Positions 18,994-26,731 are shown, numbered from the stretch's first letter. The stretch is 30,154 nucleotides of DNA from CAIMUM01 sp034429715 (GCA_034429715.1 DAOUFR010000052.1:1-30154), one strand, 5' to 3'. Numbers and translations are program-made. The notes: generated from the sequence alone by a model not told the origin.

Positions 18994-19583
18994 GTGTCGT
19001 CCTTGGAAAAGATATTTATCACGGGCGTATCCGGCTATTTGGGACAGAAGCTGCTGGCCTGTTTGAATGAAAAGCCGGTGTAAAGCATATCGTGTATACC
19101 AGCTCGGCTACGGCCTACGGATTCCACGCGGATAACGACCGTCCGCTGGCTGAGCGAAGTCCCCTGCGCGGCAACGATGATTTCGTCTACAGTAAAAATA
19201 AGAAAGAGATCGAGGACATATTCAGTCGCTTCGTGCAGAATCATCCCGGCTGCCGCGTGGCTATACTGCGTCCCTCCTTAGTCGCCGGTCCCGTATTCGA
19301 TAATCCACTGGCCCGTTACATGTAAAAGAAACTGGTGCCACTGCCCTGCCATTCGCAGCCCTTCCAGTACGTGCACCAGGACGACCTGATGGAGATCATT
19401 TATCTCATATTACAGAAACGGGCGAGCGGCATATTTAACGTGGGCGCCGACGGCAGCATGACCTTTCCTGAGATGATAAAGGTGCTGGGAAATCGCGGGC
19501 TGCCGCTTCCTTTCGGTATACTATATGCATTAAATAACCTGGCAATGGATTTTGCGCAGGCCTTCAAAAAGAAACAGAAATAA
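18994..19583 (+). pseudogene. Broken NAD-dependent epimerase/dehydratase (extended SDR)
   Basis: Fragments of one extended SDR protein remain in order. Fragment 1 (18994 GTG or 19003 TTG to the stop at 19081) reads KIFITGVSGYLGQKLLACL, the GxxGxxG NAD loop. After a stop and frame change, fragment 2 (19083-19325) begins KHIVYTSSATAYGF and has YSKNK (catalytic YxxxK) and LRPSLVAGP. An in-frame TAA at 19323 interrupts it. Fragment 3, same frame, has FQYVHQDDLMEIIYLIL and FNVGADGSM and ends at 19583. About 70-80 residues expected between the NAD loop and the YTSS strand are missing. Deletion, frameshift and nonsense mutation together argue for decay, not sequencing error. It lies within the operon between the thiolase and EFR1 genes. 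Confidence 0.85.
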
Positions 19584-19603
19584 AAGATAAAGAGGTTCAA
19601 TCG

Positions 19604-20428
19604 ATGAGCGACGGCAGCATGACCGACAGTAAACCGAGGGGCCTGATCTTATACTATTCCGGATCGGGCAATACCAGGCTGGCCTGCCGCTATATCGCCG
19701 CGCATGTAAAAAGCATTGACTTCGAGCTATTCAACATGGTGGGAGGCCGTATCCCTGACCTGCAGGACTGCGCAATAGTGGGATTCGCCGTCTTCACCGA
19801 TTTCCTGGCGCCCCCCCAGCTTGTGAAGACGTACCTGGAGAAGTTCCCCGTGCAGCAGGACAGGCCGGCCTTCGTGTTCAACACCTACGGCTTCATCAAC
19901 GGCAAGACGCTTAAGGTGCTGGCGGACTGGGTGGGCGCAAGGGGCTTCAAGGTGGTGGCGGGGCATTCACTGCACACGCCGGAGAGCTACCCGCCCATGG
20001 TGGCGGGAGGCCGCGGCAATGAGCAGGCCCCCAATGAAAGGGAGCTGAAAGCATTTAAAAAATTTGTCGGCGATCTGGAGACGGTCTGCAAACGGATCAG
20101 CCTCAACCAGGAAGCGGGCAAAGGCAAGATACCGGTGGGATTGCTGTACAGCATACTGCCCACCTTTTCCCGCACCAGGTCCCGGGACGACATGGGTACC
20201 AAGTACGTGGACGCCGAGCTGTGCAAGGAGTGCCATACCTGTGAAAAACTGTGCCCGTACAAGGCTATTAAACTTGATCCCAAACCCATCTTCGATATGG
20301 GTAAATGTTACGGCTGCTGGAGCTGTTTCAACCACTGCCCCAACAAGGCTATTTATACTAAGAAGTACCGCGGGCGCGGCCACTATCCCAAGCCGATCGA
20401 CAGCCTGAAGCAAAAGCTCGCCGCGTAG
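19604..20428 (+). CDS. EFR1-type flavodoxin/ferredoxin fusion protein
   Basis: 274 residues. An N-terminal flavodoxin domain (LILYYSGSGNTR, FMN phosphate loop at about 14-25; FNTYGFINGKTL as a later flavin loop) is fused to a C-terminal 2[4Fe-4S] ferredoxin. Cluster motifs are C207-x2-C210-x2-C213-x3-C217-P and C235-x2-C238-x2-C241-x3-C245-P. This EFR1 architecture is common in anaerobes and serves as a low-potential electron carrier. It is 20 bases after the epimerase remnant and probably belongs to the same transcript as the acyl-CoA genes. Met6 is an alternative start; only a weak AGAGG precedes the first ATG. Confidence 0.9.
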   Translation: MSDGSMTDSKPRGLILYYSGSGNTRLACRYIAAHVKSIDFELFNMVGGRIPDLQDCAIVGFAVFTDFLAPPQLVKTYLEKFPVQQDRPAFVFNTYGFINGKTLKVLADWVGARGFKVVAGHSLHTPESYPPMVAGGRGNEQAPNERELKAFKKFVGDLETVCKRISLNQEAGKGKIPVGLLYSILPTFSRTRSRDDMGTKYVDAELCKECHTCEKLCPYKAIKLDPKPIFDMGKCYGCWSCFNHCPNKAIYTKKYRGRGHYPKPIDSLKQKLAA

Positions 20429-20441
20429 GCAACAAATGAGC

Positions 20442-21878
20442 TCAGCCGCTGTGCCGTCGGCTGTACGTGATATAACGGTCTATGGCATGGGCGGCCCTTG
20501 AGATCGAAGGGTAAACAGGCAGCCCCTGCGCCGCCAATTGCCCTCTTGCCTGTTCCTCAAGACGTCTCGCCTGCACCGTGATGGAGTTATGCAGAACTAC
20601 GGCCAGCGGTTTACTGATATTCCGCTTTAATGCCGTCATCAACTCTATGAACCGCCCCATCAGCACCGGCCTGGGGGAAAGCGCCCAGAGATCGATGGGA
20701 AATTGCATAATAATAACATCGACGTCTTTGGAATCCGCCACGGATTGAATGGCCCTGACATGGTGCTCCACGCTTCCCATCGGCGGTATGTCCAGCGGAT
20801 TCCTGAACATGCTGCCGGCCTCGGTCCCATAAATACTGTGCAGTGTACGTCTGAGGTCGATGTGCAGAAACGGCAGATGCAGTCCCGCTGCGGTGATATC
20901 GTCGGCAGCCTGGACACCCACTCCCCCACCCGAACCGGCCACAACAACGTTTCTTCCTGATGGTACCGGCATGAAGGCCAGTGTGATACTTATGTCAACC
21001 AATTCGGACATACCGGTCACCTGTATTACGCCGTACTGCCTGAAAAGGGCCTGCCAGGCGGCGGTGGAGCCTGCGATGGCGCTGGTATGCGAGGCACAGG
21101 CCCTGGCGCCCGTTTCGGTATTGCCCGCCTTATAAATAATAACCGGTTTGGCTTTGACTGCCCGGCCGAGGGCCTGTTTGAAGCGTCCGCCGTCTTTAAC
21201 ACCTTCTATGTACATGGAGATTATTTTAGTGTCAGTATCGTCTGTCAGGTATTCCAGGAAGTCACTCTCGTTCAAGTCGGCTGCGTTGCCATAGCTGATG
21301 GCCTTGCTTAAGAAAATTCCCCGCTCGGAGGCTTCGCGTATGCAGTAGATGCAGTTTCCCCCGCTCTGTGAGATCAGGCCGAGCGGCCCCGACCTTCCGG
21401 GAAATCCGGCCTGGTCCGGATGGTCACGGGCGAAGGTCAGCCCCGCGGAGGGACAATAGATGCCCATGCAATTTGGGCCGATTAACCTGACACCACCCTC
21501 CCTGGCTATCTGCAGAACCTCCTCCTCCAGACGTCTGCCGACAGAGTCCTCAATCTCGCTGTAACCCGATGTGAAAAGGTGCGTCGCTTTAACTCCCTTG
21601 GCGGCGCAGTCGCGTATCAGCTGGGGAGTATGGCGTGCGGAGACGGCGGACACCACGTAGTCCACCTCGCCCGGTATCTCGGCTAAATTTTTATAGACCC
21701 TAAGTCCGTCTATCTCACCGCCCGCGGGGTGGAGCGGGTAGATCTTTCCAGGGTATCCGAACTTTATCAGGCTCATCAGATACCACTGCGCCGGCCCGGG
21801 TTTAGAGGGATCCGCCGATACGCCGGCCAGTGCGATGGACCGCGGTCTGAAAAGGAAATCCAGTGATGATGGTGTCAT
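20442..21878 (-). CDS. ADP-forming acyl-CoA synthetase, alpha (CoA-binding/ligase) subunit
   Basis: 478 residues. N-terminal CoA-binding Rossmann domain (FLFRPRSIALAGVS; VRLIGPNCMGI), then succinyl-CoA-ligase-like flavodoxin domains (GPLGLISQSGGN; KAISYGNAADLNESDFLEYL). His264 in ASHTSAIAGS is the expected phosphohistidine. The ATP-grasp beta domain is absent, so this is the alpha-only form and needs a beta subunit not found in the window. The complex makes ATP from acyl-CoA, ADP and phosphate (reversible). GGGAG lies 7-8 bases before the ATG. It begins 13 bases after the TetR stop on the same strand, so the two form an operon. Confidence 0.87.
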   Translation of the reverse strand: MTPSSLDFLFRPRSIALAGVSADPSKPGPAQWYLMSLIKFGYPGKIYPLHPAGGEIDGLRVYKNLAEIPGEVDYVVSAVSARHTPQLIRDCAAKGVKATHLFTSGYSEIEDSVGRRLEEEVLQIAREGGVRLIGPNCMGIYCPSAGLTFARDHPDQAGFPGRSGPLGLISQSGGNCIYCIREASERGIFLSKAISYGNAADLNESDFLEYLTDDTDTKIISMYIEGVKDGGRFKQALGRAVKAKPVIIYKAGNTETGARACASHTSAIAGSTAAWQALFRQYGVIQVTGMSELVDISITLAFMPVPSGRNVVVAGSGGGVGVQAADDITAAGLHLPFLHIDLRRTLHSIYGTEAGSMFRNPLDIPPMGSVEHHVRAIQSVADSKDVDVIIMQFPIDLWALSPRPVLMGRFIELMTALKRNISKPLAVVLHNSITVQARRLEEQARGQLAAQGLPVYPSISRAAHAIDRYITYSRRHSG

Positions 21879-21891
21879 TAATCGCTCCCAA

Positions 21892-22464
21892 TCATGATTT
21901 TATCAGGGCGTGTTCCAGCATTTGGATGGCTGTTTCCTCGAAGCGGGCCGTGTCGCACTTCAACCACATGAAGCAGATGCGGGTTATCCACTCGATCAGT
22001 CCGCCGACCAGTTCCGCAGCCGCCAGTGTATCGTATTCCCTGACCCTGCCTCTCTTGATGCCGGTCGCAATGGCGGAGCGCAGTATTCTCTGCACTTTCT
22101 TGTCCGCATAAGGCCTGATATTTTCCATGCCCAGATTGGCGCGTATATCCAGCAAACGCACCACGTCGGCATTACTGGAAGCATAAGCAAGCACCTCGTG
22201 CACGCATGTCCTGATCTGCTGGGGCCCCAGTGAACCGGAAAGCACCTTCTGTAAAATGTCGGATACGCCGCCGATGTAGTTTTCCACCAGTGCATCGGCC
22301 ACGGCCAGCTTAGAGTCGTAATAAAGGTAAACCGTGCCGTGCGCAACGCCCGACCGCGCCGCTATCTGGGACATGCTTGTGCGGGCATAACCCTGCTGGC
22401 GGAATAATTCACGCGCGGCAGCGAGTATTTCGCCCTGCCTGCCCGGCACTGCTTTTCTGGCCAT
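21892..22464 (-). CDS. TetR/AcrR family regulator, likely autoregulated
   Basis: 190 residues. Helix-turn-helix at about 29-50 (TSMSQIAARSGVAHGTVYLY, followed by YDSK), then a helical ligand domain with a Trp/Phe-rich helix (EWITRICFMWLK). The start ATG at 22464 has no good Shine-Dalgarno. A perfect inverted repeat sits 8 bases upstream and a TTGACA-containing promoter further up, so the protein should repress its own operon, which includes the downstream acyl-CoA synthetase alpha gene. The ligand is probably an acyl-CoA (inference from context). Confidence 0.9.
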   Translation of the reverse strand: MARKAVPGRQGEILAAARELFRQQGYARTSMSQIAARSGVAHGTVYLYYDSKLAVADALVENYIGGVSDILQKVLSGSLGPQQIRTCVHEVLAYASSNADVVRLLDIRANLGMENIRPYADKKVQRILRSAIATGIKRGRVREYDTLAAAELVGGLIEWITRICFMWLKCDTARFEETAIQMLEHALIKS

Positions 22465-22471
22465 CTCGGTT

Positions 22472-22490
22472 ATGACTGATCGTCAGTCAT
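22472..22490. promoter_or_regulatory. TetR operator: perfect 8-bp inverted repeat
   Basis: ATGACTGA (22472-22479), centre TCG, TCAGTCAT (22483-22490). Both arms are perfect. It lies directly downstream of the -10 box and 8 bases from the TetR start codon, the typical site of a self-repressing TetR protein. Confidence 0.8.
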
Positions 22491-22492
22491 TT

Positions 22493-22521
22493 AGACTATC
22501 AATATTTTTAGGCTGTGTCAA
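22493..22521 (-). promoter_or_regulatory. Promoter of the TetR / acyl-CoA synthetase operon
   Basis: On the minus strand a consensus TTGACA (22521-22516), a 17-base spacer and TAGTCT (22498-22493; 3/6). The strong -35 and ideal spacing compensate for the weak -10. The transcription start would fall inside the operator. Confidence 0.6.
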
Positions 22522-22654
22522 TGGACTTTGAATCTTAACAGGACGCCGAAGGGTGCCCGCCTCATTCCGGCTGACCTGGTAATGCGGGGGTTCCGACTGC
22601 CTGCTGCCATTTTGCTGGTGACCTGATTTCTAATACAATAACCTTAAGTCATAG

Positions 22655-22672
22655 AGTTTATTAATTTAAACT
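22655..22672. repeat. Inverted repeat upstream of the 5-TM protein gene
   Basis: AGTTTA (22655-22660), six-base spacer, TAAACT (22667-22672), 17 bases before the ATG at 22690. A TACAAT -10-like box lies at 22634-22639, so the repeat would overlap the start of the transcript: possible operator. AT-rich, so chance is not excluded. Confidence 0.3.
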
Positions 22673-22689
22673 GAGTGTGAGGTGGGCCA

Positions 22690-23229
22690 ATGGATGTATC
22701 AAAGATCATCTTCCTGGTCATTAACGTCCTGGGTGGAATCGCAGTGCTGGGCAGCTATGCCGTCGGATTGATGCAGCATCCAGGTAAAGGGCTCAATCTG
22801 TGGGGTGGTGTCCCCAAACTGGTTCAAAAGATCAATCTTATTACCATGCCGCTGGCCGCCATCGGCTATCTGCTCTTTGCTTATTTCATCCTGTTTCACC
22901 TGGATGCTAAGAAACTGATCTTTGCCAACAGCTATGATTTTGAGCTGATCAACATCATATTCATCGGTATACTGTTGCCTTCGGCTATCTGGATGCCGCT
23001 TACCTTCCTCTGGCTGGATAAGCCAAACCCTTTAACCTGGTGGGGTGTGCGCATTGTTCTGTTTGTAGTTGGATTAGCTTCGCTTGTCCTTCTAGCAGCT
23101 CTGCTCAGCAGCAATATTCGTGAACCGGCCTGGTCCTATTGGCTGGCTGTGGCCGGGGCGGCTGCATTCTTTATTCAGACCGGCATAATGGATGCTTTCG
23201 TATGGGCTGCCTGGTTTCCTCAAAAATAA
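22690..23229 (+). CDS. Five-TM membrane protein of unknown function
   Basis: 179 residues, almost entirely hydrophobic with about five membrane helices (FLVINVLGGIAVLGSYAVGL; LAAIGYLLFAYFILFHL; INIIFIGILLPSAIWMPLTF; VLFVVGLASLVLLAALL; LAVAGAAAFFIQTGIMDAFV). Short loops carry a conserved-looking LDKPNPLTWWGVR. GAGGTGG precedes the ATG. It ends 17 bases before the DegV gene and is probably co-transcribed. I do not recognise the family. Confidence 0.65.
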   Translation: MDVSKIIFLVINVLGGIAVLGSYAVGLMQHPGKGLNLWGGVPKLVQKINLITMPLAAIGYLLFAYFILFHLDAKKLIFANSYDFELINIIFIGILLPSAIWMPLTFLWLDKPNPLTWWGVRIVLFVVGLASLVLLAALLSSNIREPAWSYWLAVAGAAAFFIQTGIMDAFVWAAWFPQK

Positions 23230-23246
23230 GCGCGGAGGTGATTGGG

Positions 23247-24080
23247 TTGGTAGGAGTTGTAACAGACAGCACATCCGATATACCGGTGGCGCTGGCACAG
23301 GATCTTGGAATTGAGGTGATACCTATTTACATCCTTTGGCAGGGACAGACCTACCGCGATGGGGTTGACATGACGCCCGATGAGTTTTTCCAGCGGCTGG
23401 TCTCAACTGATGTCCTGCCTACTACTTCGCAGCCCACTCAACCTGACTTTGAGAATGCCTATATGAAGCTGTCAAAGTGCTGTGACAGTATATTATCCAT
23501 ACATATATCAGCCAAGTTAAGCGGTACTTACAATGCATCGGTACAGGCCGCTAAATCGGTGGCGGACCATATCCCGGTGACTGTAATTGATTCGCAACTC
23601 AATTCCATGGGATTGGGGCTGGCGGCAATAGCTGCAGCGCGTATTGCTGCAGCAGGAGGTACCCTGAAAGATGTTGTGGACGAGGCACGAAAAGCTATAT
23701 CAGATATTAAGATGCTGGGTATCTTCGATACGCTTAAGTACACCATCGCCGGAGGGCGCATCAACAAATCGGTCGGCAAAATAGCCAGTATATTGAATAT
23801 TAAACCTTTATTGACCTTCCGCAATGGAGAGGTACACCTGGTAGGTGCGGTCAGGCTGTACCGCAAAGGAGTGGAGAGGCTGGCGAATTTTGTCAGGGAG
23901 AACCTTCCCCTGTCCGAAGTCGCTATTGTACACAGCGCATCCAGGGCAGTAGCAGAACAACTGAAAGCGGATCTAAGCAGCGCACTGCCTGCGGATAAAA
24001 TCATCGTAAACCAGCTTGGAGCCTCGCTGGGAGTTCATGGTGGACCGGGTATTTTGCTGGTGGCAGCACGCAGGGCTTAG
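23247..24080 (+). CDS. DegV family fatty-acid-binding protein (FakB-like)
   Basis: 277 residues from a TTG start at 23247, set by GGAGGTG six bases upstream; this gives MVGVVTDSTSDIP, the usual DegV N-terminus. Frames reaching back to 23139 overlap the preceding gene and are rejected. Motifs: TDSTSDIP (6-13), TTSQPT (about 59-64), SIHISAKLSGTYNAS (fatty-acid carboxylate-binding region) and a C-terminal GASLGVHGGPG. Known relatives (FakB) hold a fatty acid while FakA phosphorylates it for membrane lipid synthesis. FakA is not in the window. Context with acyl-CoA genes and their TetR regulator is consistent. Confidence 0.88.
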   Translation: MVGVVTDSTSDIPVALAQDLGIEVIPIYILWQGQTYRDGVDMTPDEFFQRLVSTDVLPTTSQPTQPDFENAYMKLSKCCDSILSIHISAKLSGTYNASVQAAKSVADHIPVTVIDSQLNSMGLGLAAIAAARIAAAGGTLKDVVDEARKAISDIKMLGIFDTLKYTIAGGRINKSVGKIASILNIKPLLTFRNGEVHLVGAVRLYRKGVERLANFVRENLPLSEVAIVHSASRAVAEQLKADLSSALPADKIIVNQLGASLGVHGGPGILLVAARRA

Positions 24081-24102
24081 CACCACCCAGGATTTGAACA
24101 AC

Positions 24103-24132
24103 TTGACAGTTCTACGGCAATAAAACTAAGAT
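24103..24132 (+). promoter_or_regulatory. Promoter of tRNA-Gly
   Basis: Consensus TTGACA (24103-24108), 18-base spacer, TAAGAT (24127-24132, 4/6). The predicted start at about 24139 is seven bases before the tRNA. Confidence 0.5.
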
Positions 24133-24145
24133 AAATCCTGCTCTT

Positions 24146-24220
24146 GCGGGTGTAACTCAGCGGTAGAGTGCTTGCTTCCCAAGCAAGACGTCGAGGGTTC
24201 GAATCCCTTCACCCGCTCCA
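24146..24220 (+). tRNA. tRNA-Gly (anticodon CCC), CCA encoded
   Basis: Acceptor GCGGGTG pairs with CACCCGC; the anticodon stem CTTGC/GCAAG encloses TTCCCAA with anticodon CCC at 24178-24180; the T-arm is AGGGTTCGAATCCCT; discriminator T and encoded CCA. 75 bases including CCA. Confidence 0.96.
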
Positions 24221-24288
24221 TTTTTTCCTGACCTGCTCTGATCGGTGTATCCTTTATTTATCCACTTTTTATGTACTGAGCAATTGCT

Positions 24289-24615
24289 ATGAGAATGTGG
24301 ATGGTTAACCCGCAATATATGTGCGACCGGCACCTCCTGGGAGAACACGTCGAATGCCACATGTTTGCGGGTTGCATGACCAGGGGCAAGTCGCTCACTG
24401 GATACATTAATAAGAACCTCTTCGATCCATCCTCTCTGGTCAAACGTCATAATCGACTGGCAGGAGAAATGATTCTTAGAGGTTTTCATCATCGCAGCCC
24501 GCTCTCCGGATATAGAGGCGCGTCCCATCACATCGATGCCTCAAGATCACTCAAAGAACTGCTGCAAAGATGCAGCAGGTGCAGGCAGAAATATAACAGC
24601 CGCAGTAATCAGTGA
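24289..24615 (+). CDS. Pyrimidine dimer glycosylase / endonuclease V-like protein
   Basis: 108 residues. The sequence MRMWMVNPQYMCDRHLLGEH, then CMTRGKSLTGYINKNLFDP, LVKRHNRLAGEMILRG, FHHRSP and a C-terminal SLKELLQRCSRC match the pattern I recall for short bacterial proteins annotated as pyrimidine dimer DNA glycosylase / endonuclease V (Pyr_excise). T4 DenV uses Thr2 and Glu23; here residue 2 is Arg, with Glu19 and Glu22 nearby, so the activity is uncertain. The gene lies between two tRNA genes. No Shine-Dalgarno is visible. The other frames of this region are tRNA-derived artefacts; this one has a consistent family-like sequence. Confidence 0.7.
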   Translation: MRMWMVNPQYMCDRHLLGEHVECHMFAGCMTRGKSLTGYINKNLFDPSSLVKRHNRLAGEMILRGFHHRSPLSGYRGASHHIDASRSLKELLQRCSRCRQKYNSRSNQ

Positions 24616-24706
24616 TGGCCCTGCGATGCTACTCCGGGCAGCGGCTGCAGCGTGGATAGCACTTTGGTATCCGTCATGGAATATGGTAAACTTTTCAACG
24701 TTTCAT

Positions 24707-24782
24707 GGGCCGTTAGCTCAGTTGGTAGAGCAACTGACTTTTAATCAGTGGGTCACAGGTTCGATTCCTGTACGGCCTACCA
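24707..24782 (+). tRNA. tRNA-Lys (anticodon TTT), CCA encoded
   Basis: Acceptor GGGCCGT pairs with ACGGCCT (one G-U pair); D-arm GCTCAGTTGGTAGAGC; anticodon stem ACTGA/TCAGT with loop CTTTTAA, anticodon TTT; variable GGGTC; T-arm ACAGGTTCGATTCCTGT; discriminator A and encoded CCA. 76 bases. Confidence 0.96.
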
Positions 24783-24895
24783 CTTCTATCACATATCACA
24801 GAGTCAGTATAATCCCACAATTCATAGCAGCGGCAATAATGCTCTGTGGTTAAGATAAAGTAATCTCAATCCAGTATCAAATCTCTCATTTTTAA

Positions 24896-26731
24896 TCAGG
24901 AGCCCGCCTGTATCAGCGTCGTCCTCAGCTCAGTGGGATTCTTAATAGTCTTCTGGTATTTGATGTAGTCGGTCAGGGCATCAACGTCTTTAATATTGAG
25001 GTCCCTGTATTTAAGGAAGCTTTTTATCATGGTCTCTCCCGTCGGTCCCATCCAGCTGATCTTATTGACCAGCGGGGCTATGCCTTTCTCGAGTAGAAAA
25101 TCGGTGGTAACCAGCGTATAATCGGCGTCCATATTCATAGGCACATATTCCCCGGCCTCATTTTTCACTGTGATATCCGTGATACGCTCACCGCTCTTGT
25201 GGTTCATGTCGATTGTCATTTTGAAGCCCGATAGCTCGAAGCAGGGTGGAGGCATCTTCACTTTAATATGGGAATCGAGGCCCATCTCCAACATCATCTT
25301 GAGCAGGCTACCTTTAAGCGTGATAGCCGCCAGGTTATGCCTCAGGTCAAGCACCATGTTGATGTCGTTTGCCAGTATGGGGCCTTTGAAGATATCGTAG
25401 TCGACGTCATACGTATCGAACAGGGCAAGCTGCACGGTCGGATCAACCTTTTTAGCGCTCCACAGGAATGCATCGGCGATAATGGGTCCCGGCCCGACAT
25501 CATGACCCCTGATCAGGTCCTCTTCAGCTGTTCCTACAACGGCGTTGAGGTCGGCCGCCACCTGGTCGGCATACGGCTGAAGCACGCGGTCCATCTCGGG
25601 ATTGCCGGCAAATATCTTGATCCCCGGATTTTTAGCCACGGCATCCACGATCTCTACATACTGGGGCGAGCCAGAGGCCACTCGATTCCATCCCTGGTCG
25701 TCCCGCAGTTTAAAGCCGTCTGTGGTATATATGAACGGCTGACCGCTGTATGAGCTGATCCTGCCATGGTCGTCGAAATCCAGCTTGATCTGCCCCAGCA
25801 GCTGGTTGGATTCCCAGGCATGAACGATGAGGACTTTGTCTCCGTCCGGCCCGGCAACAACTGTAGGATAAGATGTTACCGGCTTGAGTCCCAATTCGAC
25901 GAACTCCGGCCCGCCCATGAATGTGTGAGAATGCCCGCCCACTATGATGTCGATGCCGGGCACGGCGGCGGCGAGCTTGAGGTCAGGCTCATAGCCGAGA
26001 TGGGAAAGTATGACGATTTTGTTGATGGCCATCCCATTGAGCTCCGATATATATTTGCGGGTGATGTTCTCGGCAGGCAGGAATGCGACTGTCTTGCCTG
26101 GTGTGGCTATGCCCGGCGTGTCAGGGGTGATCAGTCCGATAACGCCTATCTTCTGCCCGCCCTTTTCCAGGATGACATACGGTTTAACTCCGGCGGATAG
26201 CTCCGGCTCCTGTGTCAGATCCATATTGGCGGCAAGAACGGGCGGTTCGAGGATATCAACCATCGTTTTTGACAGTTGCGTACCGCTGGCGAACTCGTGG
26301 TTGCCCAGTACGACTGCATCAAAGTTCATTGCGTTCATCGCCGCGAAGTCCGCCAGGCCCTCGAATTTGGGCATCCAGATGGTCCCCTCGGTTACATCGC
26401 CGGCACTGAGAAGCATGACATTCTTTTCTTTTCCGCGAATATCAGCAACAGCGGATGCCAGCAGGCTGTAACCACCTACCGGAACCAGCGTATCCCTGCC
26501 GTTAAGCTTGAGCATCAAATCGTGCGGCATTACGTATGAGTGCGAATCACCCGTGTGCAGAATAGTGATCGACAGCGGGTCATTGACTATGTCCTTGAGG
26601 GGCGCAGCGGCCGGGGTGGCCGGGGTGGCCGGGGCAGCCGGAGCGCAGGCGGTGAAAACGAGCGCCAGTGAGAGTATTAACGCAAGAGCAATGCCTGTGG
26701 ATTTGTAGAGGGTCTTCATAATTTTATTCAT
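24896..26731 (-). CDS. 5'-nucleotidase/UshA-type metallophosphatase lipoprotein
   Basis: 611 residues. A hydrophobic signal (about 10-28) ends in LVFTAC; Cys29 is the probable lipidated residue (lipobox with an unusual Phe at -3), followed by an Ala/Pro/Thr linker. The metallophosphatase domain has TGDSHS (Asp62, His64), SAGDVTEGT (Asp112), LGNHEF (Asn144, His145), ILSHLGY (His244) and GGHSHTF (His267, His269), i.e. the full two-metal site. The C-terminal half is the 5'-nucleotidase C domain (AEEDLIRGHDVGPGPIIADA). It would hydrolyse nucleotides outside the membrane. AAGGAGAG precedes the ATG. Single gene, divergent from the GNAT gene. Confidence 0.92.
   Translation of the reverse strand: MNKIMKTLYKSTGIALALILSLALVFTACAPAAPATPATPAAAPLKDIVNDPLSITILHTGDSHSYVMPHDLMLKLNGRDTLVPVGGYSLLASAVADIRGKEKNVMLLSAGDVTEGTIWMPKFEGLADFAAMNAMNFDAVVLGNHEFASGTQLSKTMVDILEPPVLAANMDLTQEPELSAGVKPYVILEKGGQKIGVIGLITPDTPGIATPGKTVAFLPAENITRKYISELNGMAINKIVILSHLGYEPDLKLAAAVPGIDIIVGGHSHTFMGGPEFVELGLKPVTSYPTVVAGPDGDKVLIVHAWESNQLLGQIKLDFDDHGRISSYSGQPFIYTTDGFKLRDDQGWNRVASGSPQYVEIVDAVAKNPGIKIFAGNPEMDRVLQPYADQVAADLNAVVGTAEEDLIRGHDVGPGPIIADAFLWSAKKVDPTVQLALFDTYDVDYDIFKGPILANDINMVLDLRHNLAAITLKGSLLKMMLEMGLDSHIKVKMPPPCFELSGFKMTIDMNHKSGERITDITVKNEAGEYVPMNMDADYTLVTTDFLLEKGIAPLVNKISWMGPTGETMIKSFLKYRDLNIKDVDALTDYIKYQKTIKNPTELRTTLIQAGS
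26609..26635. repeat. Three 9-bp tandem units in the lipoprotein linker
   Basis: Units of GGCCGGGGT (third ends in C) at 26609-26635 encode the PAT/PAA repeat after the lipidated Cys of the 5'-nucleotidase. The tract may vary in copy number. Confidence 0.7.

Noticed and set aside
23139..23246. Upstream extension of the DegV gene
   Set aside because: It overlaps the membrane protein gene, and GGAGGTG places the start at the TTG at 23247.
24157..24531. Minus-strand ORF ending in GAGEGIRTLDVLLGKQALYR
   Set aside because: That C-terminus is the antisense translation of tRNA-Gly, a well-known spurious ORF type.
24797..24848. CACAGAG / CTCTGTG inverted repeat as terminator
   Set aside because: The loop is about 38 bases and no T-run follows in either direction.
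24536..24853. Plus-strand ORF containing PLAQLVEQLTFNQWVTGSIP
   Set aside because: This is the translation of tRNA-Lys, another familiar artefact.
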